In this document: positions 53,865 to 62,589 of the stretch, piece by piece | How the letters are laid out: each line of letters opens with the position of its first letter | Position numbering within the stretch: the first letter of the stretch is position 1 | Source of the DNA: Fictibacillus barbaricus | GTDB lineage: Bacteria; Bacillota; Bacilli; Bacillales; Fictibacillaceae | Direction of reading: 5' to 3' | Length of the DNA stretch: 64,000 nucleotides | NCBI RefSeq assembly: GCF_014635025.1 | Contig: NZ_BMCE01000002.1 | Coordinates: 1,054,001 to 1,118,000 of the forward strand | Position numbers and translations under genes: made by a program | The notes under the pieces: generated by a model | Seen by the model: the letters and a program-made list of their open reading frames with translations, nothing else | What the model was told of the DNA's origin: nothing | The model's database searches: none

Positions 53865-54584
53865 CTATTTCAATTCAACTGTATATGTGAATTTATCTCC
53901 TCTGGCAATTGAGACGGTATACTCTATGACTAAATCTTCTTCATACGTGATTCGTTCTAACATTAGGCATGGTGACTTTTCCTCAATTGTAAGGAGTTCA
54001 GCTTCTGTCTTCCATGCACTGACTGCTTTAAAACTCTCTAATGCTCGAGTTATATGTACGTCGTATTCCGTACGGAAAATATCGTACATTGGTTTCTTTT
54101 CAAGAGCTGATTGGGAAAGACCTTCAAACCGTTCTACTGGCAAATAAGAAGTTTCATAAATCATAGGCTCTCCATCAGACAATCTTAATCTAGTAATCTT
54201 GTATACTTCATCTTCTACATTTATATTCATTACTTTAGCTGCTTTACTGTCACAGGGAACTTTTTGAAAAGATATAACCTTTGTAGATGGTTGTTTTCCG
54301 GCCTTCTTCATTTCATCTGTAAAACTATAAAATTGTACCAGACTCTGTTTATAAGTTTTAGGAGAAACAAAAGTACCTTTTCCGTGCACTTTATAGATAT
54401 ATCCCTCTTTCTCTAGTTCCTGCATAGTTTGGCGAACAGTCGTACGGCTTACTCTATATGATTCACACAGTTCTCGCTCAGAGGGTATTTGATCATTTTC
54501 AGCCAGTTCACCTTTCTCTATTTTTTCAATAATAATATCCATGAGTTGATAATAAAGAGGTAAGCGATTATCTTTTTCTATCAT
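53865..54584 (-). CDS. GntR/HutC-family regulator of the aga-type cluster
   Basis: A 239-residue regulator with winged helix (PSERELCESYRVSRTTVRQT near 35-55; KVHGKGTFVS wing) and UTRA domain for a phosphorylated sugar effector. ATG 54584 follows AAAGGAG. It lies between the catabolic genes and the Gfo/Idh-ABC part and has its own copy of the 13-bp motif just upstream (54650-54662), which suggests autoregulation. It is a paralog of the NagR at 47049-47783. Confidence 0.9.
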   Translation of the reverse strand: MIEKDNRLPLYYQLMDIIIEKIEKGELAENDQIPSERELCESYRVSRTTVRQTMQELEKEGYIYKVHGKGTFVSPKTYKQSLVQFYSFTDEMKKAGKQPSTKVISFQKVPCDSKAAKVMNINVEDEVYKITRLRLSDGEPMIYETSYLPVERFEGLSQSALEKKPMYDIFRTEYDVHITRALESFKAVSAWKTEAELLTIEEKSPCLMLERITYEEDLVIEYTVSIARGDKFTYTVELK

Positions 54585-54649
54585 GATTAACTCCTTTAGT
54601 GGTATCTATGTCATTATAAGTTATGAGTTTAATTATACATAAAATTTCG

Positions 54650-54662
54650 ACAATTACCACTT
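54650..54662. promoter_or_regulatory. Cluster operator motif, upstream of the gntR-family gene
   Basis: ACAATTACCACTT shares the core WTTACCASTT with the other three copies of the cluster motif. Confidence 0.6.
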
Positions 54663-54682
54663 CTTGTCATAATAGAAAGAGC

Positions 54683-55942
54683 CTAAGCTTTCTCTTTCGT
54701 TTCTTTTAATTTGCTAACATATTCTTTTAGGTTAACCGTTAAACCTGTAACTCTTGACTCTTCAGCTGCAAAGGCAATCAAATGACTTATGGCTGAGCTC
54801 CTTGCAGATGTTAAAGTATTTCTGTTATCCTGTTTAACGCTCTTAATAAAATCCTGCATGATACTTGTATCAGCACCCATATGTCCACCTGCTACGGTTT
54901 CAGGATAGATGACTTCTTTTTTGCCTGTAAAATAATGAACATCTAATTGATTTTCCAAATCATTGCCTATAATTTCACCTTTGGTTCCCATTATTTTAAA
55001 ATTCCGATAGGTCTTATTCGTGAATGCTGTCATGGTAAAGGAAACCGTTATACCTTTTTCAAATAATAGATTTACTACTTGATGATCGACTACATCATTA
55101 TCACACTTATAAACGCATCTTCCATAAGGTCCTGTTTGTAGCGCTTTTAATCTGCTTGCCATTGTTGGTGTAGGCGAAACGACATTCGCAGGCCATTCAT
55201 CCCTATCATGTAAATACCATTTAGCAGCAGAATACGGGCACTCCTTTTCCACTTCACATCCGTCTAAACAACGGTATGTTGAACCTTCAGGAGCGTTCTC
55301 CTGTTTAAAATAGGTCAGATCACCGAATGAAGAAACACTTATACACTCATTACCAATCAGCCAGGCTAACATATCCATATCATGACAGCTTTTTTGAAGA
55401 ATCATTGGACTTGATTCAGAAGCATTTCGCCAATTCCCTCGAACGAAGCTATGTGCATGGTGATAATAGCCCACATTCTCGTTCCATTGAATAGAAATGA
55501 TATCTCCTATTACTTGTTTATCTATTAATTCTTTAAGTGATTGGTAGAATGGAGCATACCTCATAACATGGCAAACACTTAATAAGGTATTATGTTTCTC
55601 TGCTTTCTCTGCGATTTCTAAAGTTTCTAGTGGAGAGGGAGACATGGGTTTTTCAAGTAATATATGATACCCCTTTTCAATCGCTTTCATAACAGGATTG
55701 AAATGGTCACGATCAGGACTGCAAATTAGAACGGCTTCACATAGACGGTTTTGGGATAGTAGTTCTGACCAGTCTTCAAACCTCATTTCTTCTGGAATAC
55801 TATGAAGCTCTGCAAATTTTTCTCGTTTCTCCTTATTTGGTTCTGCTATTGCTATAAACTGTATTTCATGCGGATATCGTACAGCGTATGAACCATAAGC
55901 ATAATACCCTCTGCTTCCAGCTCCAATCATTGCTGCTTTCAT
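54683..55942 (-). CDS. Gfo/Idh/MocA-family protein with cysteine cluster
   Basis: A 419-residue protein with NAD-binding fold (AAMIGAGSRGYYAYG), conserved LLEKPMSPSPLETLEIAE near 90-110, and an unusual CLDGCEVEKECPYSAAKWYL segment near 230-250, with three Cys that might bind metal. The start ATG 55942 has a perfect AAGGAGGAATC; the frame extends further but overlaps the permease. GH109-type N-acetylgalactosaminidases belong to this superfamily, so a glycosidase or an epimerising oxidoreductase role is possible. It is the last gene of the ABC operon. Confidence 0.85.
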   Translation of the reverse strand: MKAAMIGAGSRGYYAYGSYAVRYPHEIQFIAIAEPNKEKREKFAELHSIPEEMRFEDWSELLSQNRLCEAVLICSPDRDHFNPVMKAIEKGYHILLEKPMSPSPLETLEIAEKAEKHNTLLSVCHVMRYAPFYQSLKELIDKQVIGDIISIQWNENVGYYHHAHSFVRGNWRNASESSPMILQKSCHDMDMLAWLIGNECISVSSFGDLTYFKQENAPEGSTYRCLDGCEVEKECPYSAAKWYLHDRDEWPANVVSPTPTMASRLKALQTGPYGRCVYKCDNDVVDHQVVNLLFEKGITVSFTMTAFTNKTYRNFKIMGTKGEIIGNDLENQLDVHYFTGKKEVIYPETVAGGHMGADTSIMQDFIKSVKQDNRNTLTSARSSAISHLIAFAAEESRVTGLTVNLKEYVSKLKETKEKA

Positions 55943-55965
55943 GCTTGATTCCTCCTTAAAATTCA

Positions 55966-56805
55966 TTATTTGCCCCCTGAAATTGCTATCCCTTCTATAA
56001 ACTGCTTTTGCAAGATGAAGAATATGACTAGCATTGGAAGAACAGCTAAGAAAGAACCTGCCATGAGAATCGGATAATTTGTTGCATACTGTCCTTGTAA
56101 GGAAGACAACCCAACTGAAAGTGTCATTGCCTCTGGCGAACTGTTGACAATCATGGGCCACATTAACTCATTCCAAGACCAAAGTGTAGTAAATATTCCT
56201 AAAGCAATTAAACCCGGTTTCGCTAATGGAAGCATAATTTTCCAAAATATTTGGAAATGATTACAGCCATCTAATCTAGCGGCTTCTTCTAATTCTTTAG
56301 GAAGCCCCATAAAAAATTGTCTCAGCAAGAAAGTACCGAAAGCACTAAATAAACCCGGCACAATGATTGCTTGTAAGGTGTTTAGCCAGCCTAATTTAAC
56401 CATGATCATATATTGTGGCAATAGAAAGACCTGCCCTGGGACCATTAACACTGATAGTGTAATGATAAAAAAGACATTTCTTCCTGGAAAGTGAATACGT
56501 GCAAAAGCATAGGCAGCCAAAGAGCATAAGAATAACTGACCTGCTGTACGAAGAACTGTAACAATAAATGTATTAAACATAAATTCAAAAAAAGGAAGCA
56601 AGACAAACACTTCTTTATAATTACTCCATTGAAAGTCACTTGGCATAATAACAGGAGGAACTTGAACAGACTCTGCATATGTCTTTAAAGAAGTTAAAAT
56701 CATCCAAATAAAAGGAATAATCATTGCAATAGAGCCTAATATAAGGATGAAATGAATGAGAAGTGATTTACGTTTCATTGATTGGACAGATTTCTCCATC
56801 TTCAT
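55966..56805 (-). CDS. Carbohydrate ABC transporter permease, MalG type
   Basis: A 277-279-residue CUT1 inner-membrane permease with six segments. The EAA loop that contacts the ATPase reads EEAARLDGCNHFQIFWKIML near 165-185, followed by PLAKPGLIALGIF. ATG 56799 has AAGGAGG at better distance than ATG 56805. It is paired with the MalF-type permease 10-16 bases upstream. No ATPase gene is in the operon, so a shared MsmX-like ATPase encoded elsewhere is likely. Confidence 0.92.
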   Translation of the reverse strand: MKMEKSVQSMKRKSLLIHFILILGSIAMIIPFIWMILTSLKTYAESVQVPPVIMPSDFQWSNYKEVFVLLPFFEFMFNTFIVTVLRTAGQLFLCSLAAYAFARIHFPGRNVFFIITLSVLMVPGQVFLLPQYMIMVKLGWLNTLQAIIVPGLFSAFGTFLLRQFFMGLPKELEEAARLDGCNHFQIFWKIMLPLAKPGLIALGIFTTLWSWNELMWPMIVNSSPEAMTLSVGLSSLQGQYATNYPILMAGSFLAVLPMLVIFFILQKQFIEGIAISGGK

Positions 56806-56814
56806 TCCTCCTTT

Positions 56815-57756
56815 TTATTCGTAATGGACCCACTTTTTCTGCAGGATCATTTGAATCGCTGTGATGATTAAGATAACAATTAGTAAGAGTACAGCGATAG
56901 CAGCAGCATATCCTTTATTATTTAAGATGAACGCATGCTGATAAAACAAATACACGATAGATTGAGTATTTTCAAGTGCCGTACTGCTTTTGCTAATCAT
57001 CATAAAGATAAGGTCAAATACTTGAAAGGCGCCTATCATAGACATAATGGATACGAAAAAGATAACAGGGGATAACAAAGGAAGGGTTATCTTGAAAAAC
57101 ATACGTATTGGGCCCGCTCCATCAATCCTCGCCGCTTCATAGTAGGTACTTGGAATTCCCTGCAGCCCTGATAAAAAGATAACCATGTTGTAGCCTATAC
57201 CACTCCAAATTGCTACCACCATTACGGAGAACAGAGCAATATCAGGATTAGTTACCCAGTTAGGTCCCTTTATTCCTATTAATGATAAAACATAGTTTAA
57301 TAGTCCATAATCCCCGTTATAAAGCCATTTCCATACCATAGCTATAGCTGCGGGCATGGTAATCACCGGTAAAAAATATAGCGTTCTGTATATCGATTTT
57401 CCTTTTATGTTTTGATTTAAGAGCACCGCAATAATAATAGAAATAAATATCCCGATCGGTACGGTAAATATAATATAAATAGTCGTGTTTTTAATAGATT
57501 GAAACAGATCACTGTCATTAAACATGAGCTTATAGTTTTCAAGCCCAATCCATTGAAAGGTTCCAAAAGAACCCCATTCTGTAAAACTGAAATATATGGT
57601 TTGGAGGATCGGCCATAGATAAAAAATAGCAAGTCCAAACATTGTAGGTGCAATCATTACATATCCCCAAAGATAATCCGAAAATTTCTTGGTTTTAATT
57701 AAAGAATTAACCTTAAAAGGGCTCTTTGTTTCAACTTGTAAAGGAAGCGGTTTCAA
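56815..57756 (-). CDS. Carbohydrate ABC transporter permease, MalF type
   Basis: A 313-residue CUT1 permease with six membrane segments and the EAA loop YEAARIDGAGPIRMFFKITL near 215-235. It starts at TTG 57756, preceded by AAAGGAGGAGA. This Shine-Dalgarno is complementary to a TTCTCCTCCTT just upstream, so translation may be masked (see the intergenic feature). It is cotranscribed with the binding protein upstream and the MalG-type permease downstream. Confidence 0.92.
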   Translation of the reverse strand: MKPLPLQVETKSPFKVNSLIKTKKFSDYLWGYVMIAPTMFGLAIFYLWPILQTIYFSFTEWGSFGTFQWIGLENYKLMFNDSDLFQSIKNTTIYIIFTVPIGIFISIIIAVLLNQNIKGKSIYRTLYFLPVITMPAAIAMVWKWLYNGDYGLLNYVLSLIGIKGPNWVTNPDIALFSVMVVAIWSGIGYNMVIFLSGLQGIPSTYYEAARIDGAGPIRMFFKITLPLLSPVIFFVSIMSMIGAFQVFDLIFMMISKSSTALENTQSIVYLFYQHAFILNNKGYAAAIAVLLLIVILIITAIQMILQKKWVHYE

Positions 57757-57764
57757 AATTTTCT

Positions 57765-57800
57765 CCTCCTTTCTAAGGAGGAGAAGGATTGCTTCTCCTC
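57765..57800 (-). promoter_or_regulatory. Competing hairpins over the malF-type ribosome site
   Basis: On the minus strand GAGGAGAAG (57800-57792) can pair with CTTCTCCTC (57786-57778), 9 bp with a 5-base loop. The same middle arm extended as TTCTCCTCCTT can instead pair 11 bp with AAGGAGGAGAA, which contains the permease Shine-Dalgarno. The two structures exclude each other, so one could expose and the other hide the ribosome site. They may also stabilise the binding-protein mRNA. Seen in sequence; the regulatory role is inference. Confidence 0.5.
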
Positions 57801-57815
57801 ACTGAAGTTCTCCCA

Positions 57816-59054
57816 TTATTTTAATTCTTCTTCAGCTTTCTTTGATAATTCTTTTACAGCTTCTTCTACACTTTCCTCACCAGACCATGCCTTTTTAAGG
57901 ATATCTGTTTCATGCTGCCAAATTGCTCCCGTATTCTTGGCGCTTGGTAGCGGATATGCGTATTCAGCCCCATCAATAAACGCTTGTAAGTTAAGTGTTG
58001 GAACAGACTTTAACCAAGCTTCTTGTGTTCCGTTATATGCAGGAATGACTGTACCTGTTTTAGCATAAATTTCTGCTACTTCTTTAGATCCTAGAAATTT
58101 CACAAATTCCCATGCAGCTTCTTTTTGTTTTGAATGTGCTGAAATAACGTTGGATAAGCCATGTATGGACACTGCTCTCTGCTCCCCTTTAGGAACAACC
58201 GTTACATCTAAATCTTTGTTCTTTTTGTATTCAGGTACCATCCACGGTCCGTCAAACATCATGGCAATCTTTCCGGAAGAGAATAAGTCTCCCGCAGCAG
58301 TCTCCGCCATTTGCGCTTGTGTCGGAGACAACCCTTCTTCTATAAAACTAATATTATATTTTAATGCTTCAACAGCTTCCGGTTTATCAAAACCTACAGA
58401 CTTTCCATCTTCTGATACAATGTAACCTTTATTCTGCCAAATAAAATCATAGTATCCGCCCTGGTTCCCCATTACAGCGGCAAATCCCCATATTCCCTTT
58501 TCCTTATTGGTTAATTTTTCAGCTGTTTCCTTTAACTTTGCCCAGTCCCAGTTTTCATCTGGATACGGAACGCCTGCATCATCAAATATTTTCTTGTTAT
58601 ACCACAAACCAGTCGTATCGTAGTCTTTAGGTATCCCGTAAACTTTACCATCAACCGTATAAAGATCAATTAGAGATTTCGGATAATTTTCTAAGCTGTA
58701 GTTGTCCTTTTTTGCATGCTCACTTAAGGGCTCTATCACTTTTCCTTCTGCATATTGAACAACATGGGCCCCATTCATCCAAAGAACGTCTGGCAGTGCA
58801 CCGCCTGTCGCAGCTGTTTCAAGTTTTTGAAAGTATTGCCCATAAGGAATAAGTTCTGTTTTCACTTTAATATTAGGATGTTTCTCGTTAAATTTCTTAA
58901 TAGCTTCTTCAATGGCGGGTACCTGCTTTTTGTCCCAAAATCCATAACTGATCTCAACTTTTCCATCTTTGGAACTACCTGCTGTATCACTACAACCTGC
59001 TAAGACTAATAAACCCATTATTACGATCATTAAAATGGAAAGATTTTTTTTCAT
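57816..59054 (-). CDS. Sugar ABC transporter solute-binding lipoprotein
   Basis: A 412-residue family-1 binding protein. The lipobox LVLAGC ends a 20-residue signal sequence, so the mature protein is anchored by a lipidated Cys. NPAFNEKHPNIKVKTELIPY-like strand (FNEKHPNIKVKTELIPYGQY near 55), LWYNKKIFDDAGVPYPDENW near 145, and GKIAMMFDGPWMVPEY near 255 are typical for oligosaccharide binders. It heads the ABC operon; two copies of the cluster motif lie upstream (59107, 59184). Ligand is likely an amino sugar or a glycan containing one. Confidence 0.92.
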   Translation of the reverse strand: MKKNLSILMIVIMGLLVLAGCSDTAGSSKDGKVEISYGFWDKKQVPAIEEAIKKFNEKHPNIKVKTELIPYGQYFQKLETAATGGALPDVLWMNGAHVVQYAEGKVIEPLSEHAKKDNYSLENYPKSLIDLYTVDGKVYGIPKDYDTTGLWYNKKIFDDAGVPYPDENWDWAKLKETAEKLTNKEKGIWGFAAVMGNQGGYYDFIWQNKGYIVSEDGKSVGFDKPEAVEALKYNISFIEEGLSPTQAQMAETAAGDLFSSGKIAMMFDGPWMVPEYKKNKDLDVTVVPKGEQRAVSIHGLSNVISAHSKQKEAAWEFVKFLGSKEVAEIYAKTGTVIPAYNGTQEAWLKSVPTLNLQAFIDGAEYAYPLPSAKNTGAIWQHETDILKKAWSGEESVEEAVKELSKKAEEELK

Positions 59055-59106
59055 TCAGTCCCCTTCTTTCTCAATTAGGATAATTATGAATTTAAGTCAT
59101 CATGAT

Positions 59107-59119
59107 GTAATTACCAGTT
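59107..59119. promoter_or_regulatory. Cluster operator motif, upstream of the binding-protein gene (proximal)
   Basis: GTAATTACCAGTT, in the context TTACCAGTTGATTTGTA, closely repeats the sequence at 59184-59196, 77 bases away. Confidence 0.6.
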
Positions 59120-59175
59120 GATTTGTAAAAAAATGCATGGACCTAAACGAATATCCCCCCTTACCACGATTAAAA

Positions 59176-59196
59176 GTAATGACGTCATTACCAGTT
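59176..59196. promoter_or_regulatory. Cluster operator motif within a perfect 16-bp palindrome (distal)
   Basis: GTAATGACGTCATTAC (59176-59191) is a perfect palindrome overlapping the motif GTCATTACCAGTT (59184-59196). As a symmetric site it fits a dimeric GntR-family repressor. Confidence 0.7.
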
Positions 59197-59289
59197 AATT
59201 TAGTATAACACGCAAAATCCGAAATCAGAATTACTTTTTCGAATTTTCAATTATTTTTTATCGACATTATTCTACAACACTTATAAAAC

Positions 59290-59330
59290 CAAAAAAAAAA
59301 AGCCTTAACCCTTTTTGATTAAGACTTTTT
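59290..59330 (-). terminator. Terminator of the secreted nuclease/phosphatase-family gene
   Basis: AAAAAGCCTTAA and TTAAGACTTTTT form a stem with one mismatch; on the minus strand a long T-run follows, 13 bases after the stop. Confidence 0.8.
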
Positions 59331-59342
59331 CCTTTCATTCTA

Positions 59343-60254
59343 TTAATTGTAAGATAATGTCACATCTGAAATGACCGGATAATGATCACTTGGGAACTGT
59401 CCATTTTTAGATTCGTCGATGATCTCGATTGAATGTGCTTCTACGTTTCCTTTACCCATCACCCAGTCAATTCTTCTTGTGGGACCTCCGCCTGTCGGAT
59501 CATGAAATCCATTAAACGTTCCAAGATGTTCGTTGTATCTTACATCTGCCGTTTCCCACAGATCATGAAACGCTCCTAAGCTAGTAAGAGTTTGGTAAGG
59601 TGTGCTGTCAGGGGCCGTATTAAAATCTCCGGTTAACAACACAGGCAGCTCGGGATCAAAATCTTTTATTTTTTCCAGGATTAATTCAGCACTCTTTTCT
59701 CTTGCATTGACAGATTGATGATCAAAGTGTGTATTAACTGCATAAAATTCCTGGTTGGTCTTTTTATCAAAAAATTTCGCCCATGTTACCATGCGAGGAA
59801 TTCTATTCCCCCAAGTCATCGAACCGATCACATCAGGTGTATCGGATAGCCAAAAGTGGTCAAACTCTAGTGGCGAGTAGCGATTTTTGTTGTAGAAGAT
59901 AGCGGAATATTCACCTTTACTTCCACCTTCACGACCTAAACCGATATAATCATAATTCGGTAAGACTTCCTCAAGATCCTGAAGCTGTGGATATAACACT
60001 TCTTGCGTGCCCATAATGTCAGGCTGCTCTTTATCGATCAGTCTTTTGATAGCAGGTACTCGTTCTGCCCAAGTATGAGGGGAAGGATCACTCGTATTTA
60101 AGTACCTTAAGTTATACGTCATTACCTCTAGATCCACTTCTGTTGCCTGATTTGCTTTTTCCATCGCAGAGACATTTGAGGTTCCCATCATCAAACTGCT
60201 TGCCAACATCGTGATCGTTGCCGCAAATACAACCGGTTTAACTACTTTTTTCAA
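59343..60254 (-). CDS. Secreted endonuclease/exonuclease/phosphatase-family protein
   Basis: A 303-residue exported protein. The signal peptide runs to about residue 30 (ASSLMMGTSNVSAMEKA). DNase I-like motifs follow: VMTYNLRYLN near 44, IMGTQEVLYPQL near 80 (metal Glu), AVNTHFDHQSVNARE near 165, LLTGDFNTAPDSTPY near 200, and SDHYPVISDV at the C-terminus with the catalytic Asp-His. The substrate may be nucleic acid or a phosphodiester lipid. TTG 60254 follows AGGAGGG. Confidence 0.85.
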   Translation of the reverse strand: MKKVVKPVVFAATITMLASSLMMGTSNVSAMEKANQATEVDLEVMTYNLRYLNTSDPSPHTWAERVPAIKRLIDKEQPDIMGTQEVLYPQLQDLEEVLPNYDYIGLGREGGSKGEYSAIFYNKNRYSPLEFDHFWLSDTPDVIGSMTWGNRIPRMVTWAKFFDKKTNQEFYAVNTHFDHQSVNAREKSAELILEKIKDFDPELPVLLTGDFNTAPDSTPYQTLTSLGAFHDLWETADVRYNEHLGTFNGFHDPTGGGPTRRIDWVMGKGNVEAHSIEIIDESKNGQFPSDHYPVISDVTLSYN

Positions 60255-60744
60255 CTTGTTTCCCTCCTAGTTATGTATTCAAAAAAAGCATACAAGGTTT
60301 TTGTAAAGCTTTTATAGGAGTTACGTTGAATGTTCTTTAAGGTATGGAATTGATAATAATGCACATTCTAGCTGGGCTTATAACCGATAAAAGGTAGAAA
60401 AGGTCGATATCTTGTAAACATTTAATAAATATTTAAGTGAATGATTGCCTATATATTTTTACTTTAGATTAGCAAAACGGCAAAAAGAAAAACTTAAACC
60501 TCAAAGGTTCAAGTCAAGTCAAATCATATCTAAAACACTAAGCCCATACACAGATGCGATTGCAGCTAGAATGGTCCATAGTGCTAAACTGAATGTCATC
60601 CACACGTTTTTACGACGATCCAAACGTCAGGGCTAAGATTGCAGCAATTAGAAGGAACGATATTACATTTTGGTCACTTCACAAAAAAGAGCATCTCCCT
60701 TCAGGAAGAAATGCTCTAAAAGATCATTTAGGCTTTTCTTTTAC
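60255..60744. other. Intergenic region with a possible small membrane ORF
   Basis: The minus-strand frame 60519-60623 (TTG start) encodes 34 residues with one hydrophobic helix (MTFSLALWTILAAIASVYGL). It lacks a ribosome site but looks like the small single-pass proteins common in Bacillus. Another frame just upstream ends in a hydrophobic stretch SFLLIAAILALTFGSS. This may be one frameshifted small gene. Confidence 0.35.
60683..60717 (-). terminator. Terminator of the bcrC-ydcF-like unit
   Basis: AGAGCAT (60688-60694) pairs with ATGCTCT (60711-60717), with extra inner pairs; six T follow on the minus strand, about 28 bases after the stop. Confidence 0.8.
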
Positions 60745-61350
60745 TTATAATTCACCAATATCCATATCCATCAGAATTCCTTCTTTTACATAGCGGATTA
60801 ATGACGGTACTTCCTTTAATACTTTTTTCTCTTCCACCGGATCTTTCCACCAGGTATCTTTTTGCCCGAAGGTTCTATCATCTGGACAATACGTGTAGTT
60901 AATCCAGCTAGGCATATACGTTTGTAACGTTAGGGAGCACCGTTTCATGTGGAATGGCGAGCTTACGACCAGGATTCTGTTGATGGTATGCAACCCAAAA
61001 TTCCGTTGCAGTATGAATGCAGAGGCTACTACGTTTTCCGTCGTGTTCTCTGCTTCCTCTTCTAAAAGTATCTTTTCTTCAGGTACTCCCATTTCTATTA
61101 AGTGCTCTTTCATCCATGCAGCTTCTGTTGTTGTTTTATTCTCCCATCTCGCAGCTGAACCAGAAACCACGATATAAGGAGCTCTATTCGCTAAGAATAA
61201 TTCTCCTGCTTTTTTAATCCGGCTCAAACTTCTCCCGCCAAAGACAAAGATGCAATCTCCGTTCTTTCCATCATCCACCAGGTTAATAAATAACAAACGT
61301 GTCATCTGTTCTCGTGTAAGCGTACTTGGATCAAGAGATGAAATCAGCAT
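60745..61350 (-). CDS. YdcF/DUF218-family protein
   Basis: A 201-residue protein. CIFVFGGRSLSRIKKAGEL near 33, YIVVSGSAARWENKTTTEA near 58, and ENTTENVVAS with RILVVSSPFHMKRCSLTL near 125 are DUF218 marks. Family members (YdcF, SanA) are linked to the envelope or nucleotide binding, without a firm activity. This one lacks a membrane anchor. ATG 61350 follows AAGGAGG, 9 bases after the bcrC stop, so it is cotranscribed with bcrC. Confidence 0.85.
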   Translation of the reverse strand: MLISSLDPSTLTREQMTRLLFINLVDDGKNGDCIFVFGGRSLSRIKKAGELFLANRAPYIVVSGSAARWENKTTTEAAWMKEHLIEMGVPEEKILLEEEAENTTENVVASAFILQRNFGLHTINRILVVSSPFHMKRCSLTLQTYMPSWINYTYCPDDRTFGQKDTWWKDPVEEKKVLKEVPSLIRYVKEGILMDMDIGEL

Positions 61351-61359
61351 AAATCCTCC

Positions 61360-61962
61360 TTAATAGTTTTTCGGGACTTTTTTTCTTTTAGTTAAAGCTA
61401 GGCGATCAAATCTTTCACTGACTTTAATGATCTTTTTTGTTACGTTCATTTGAGGAACGATGATATAAACGAGGATGGCTGAAACCAAACTTATTAAAGC
61501 TCCGGCTAAAACATCTGCCGGATAATGTACACCAACCCAAATACGTGAAACGCCAACTATAGCTGCGAGTATTATCCATAGGAACCACCAACCCCTTTTA
61601 AACAGCCAAAAGGTGATACAAAAAGAAAAGAACAATATAGTGTGATCACTCGGAAACGAATTATTTACAGCTTTATCAACGAGTTTATTGACGTGGGATA
61701 GTTCTGCAAATGGTTGATGGTTATGATGAAGCATCCCTGCAAACTTCGCAAACACTTCAGCAGCACCAAAAGAAATCACTGCACAGAAGACCATGATCCT
61801 ATTGGCTTTATTTCCTGTTAACCACATCAATACGACACTTAACGCTAGAACAAGCACCAAATATTCAGCAATGAAATACACGGGAGCATTTAAATAGGTG
61901 TATTCCTTTCCTAAATCATTAATCATTCTAAATACATGTATATTCTTTTCAGAGATATCCAT
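61360..61962 (-). CDS. bcrC: Undecaprenyl-diphosphatase, BcrC type
   Basis: A 200-residue PAP2-family membrane enzyme with about five to six hydrophobic segments. It recycles C55-PP to C55-P and lowers bacitracin sensitivity. The phosphatase signature is present: a K-rich KLVDKAVNNSFPSDHTILFF near 90-110 and SRIWVGVHYPADVLAG near 145. Together with the Bce module at 34.9-39.3 kb it points to defence against lipid II-cycle antibiotics. I looked for an ECF sigma promoter upstream and did not find a clear one. Confidence 0.9.
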   Translation of the reverse strand: MDISEKNIHVFRMINDLGKEYTYLNAPVYFIAEYLVLVLALSVVLMWLTGNKANRIMVFCAVISFGAAEVFAKFAGMLHHNHQPFAELSHVNKLVDKAVNNSFPSDHTILFFSFCITFWLFKRGWWFLWIILAAIVGVSRIWVGVHYPADVLAGALISLVSAILVYIIVPQMNVTKKIIKVSERFDRLALTKRKKVPKNY

Positions 61963-62106
61963 GGAGGAGCACCACCTTTTTCTTTATCTTAAAAAAGTGG
62001 AGTGGTAAGCACCATCGATTGTCCTTACATTTACAAGGCTCAAATAACACTATTGTCACTTGTGATTGAATAAAAAAAGAAAGCTCAGGTCAATGACGAC
62101 TCAAGC

Positions 62107-62589
62107 TTAAACCATTCGCTCCACTTTCAATTCGAAATTCGGCTTCGTTACGTATTCTTTATAATGAATCTTGCCTTCTTTATTTAAATAGTCTTTATAC
62201 CGAGTACGAATAGCCTCCTCTGTAATCAAATCTAGCACTTTATCTTTTGCTACCCAGCGGCTGTCTGTGGTTTCCTCTGAAATAGCAAGCTCTCCACCAA
62301 CCGGTCTACAAACAAAATCCAGCATCACCTTCGTTGGAATATCTGTAACACCATCATGCCACTTATATTGGCCCGAGTTGGAATACACACCTGTAAGGTA
62401 AGAAACGGTGATGTCGATCCCGCTTTCTTCCTTCGTTTCACGGATCAGAGCATCAATCAAATTCTCACCAGCTTCCACTTGACCACCTGGAAACACCCAA
62501 CCGTTATGTATCGTTTTAACCAATAGAATATTTCCATGAGCATCTTCTACAAAACCGCCTACCGCTACGATATGTGTTGGCATCGCCAT
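62107..62589 (-). CDS. NUDIX hydrolase
   Basis: A 160-residue protein with a complete Nudix box GGQVEAGENLIDALIRETKEESG-type signature near 34-57 (G, E, RE and EE positions all kept). It hydrolyses a nucleoside diphosphate linked to another group; the substrate is unknown. ATG 62589 follows GGAGGT with good spacing. It stands alone, divergent from the SMR genes. Confidence 0.9.
   Translation of the reverse strand: MAMPTHIVAVGGFVEDAHGNILLVKTIHNGWVFPGGQVEAGENLIDALIRETKEESGIDITVSYLTGVYSNSGQYKWHDGVTDIPTKVMLDFVCRPVGGELAISEETTDSRWVAKDKVLDLITEEAIRTRYKDYLNKEGKIHYKEYVTKPNFELKVERMV

Noticed and set aside
55943-56161. Upstream extension of the Gfo/Idh frame
   Set aside because: The extra 73 codons overlap the MalG-type permease out of frame; ATG 55942 has a perfect ribosome site.
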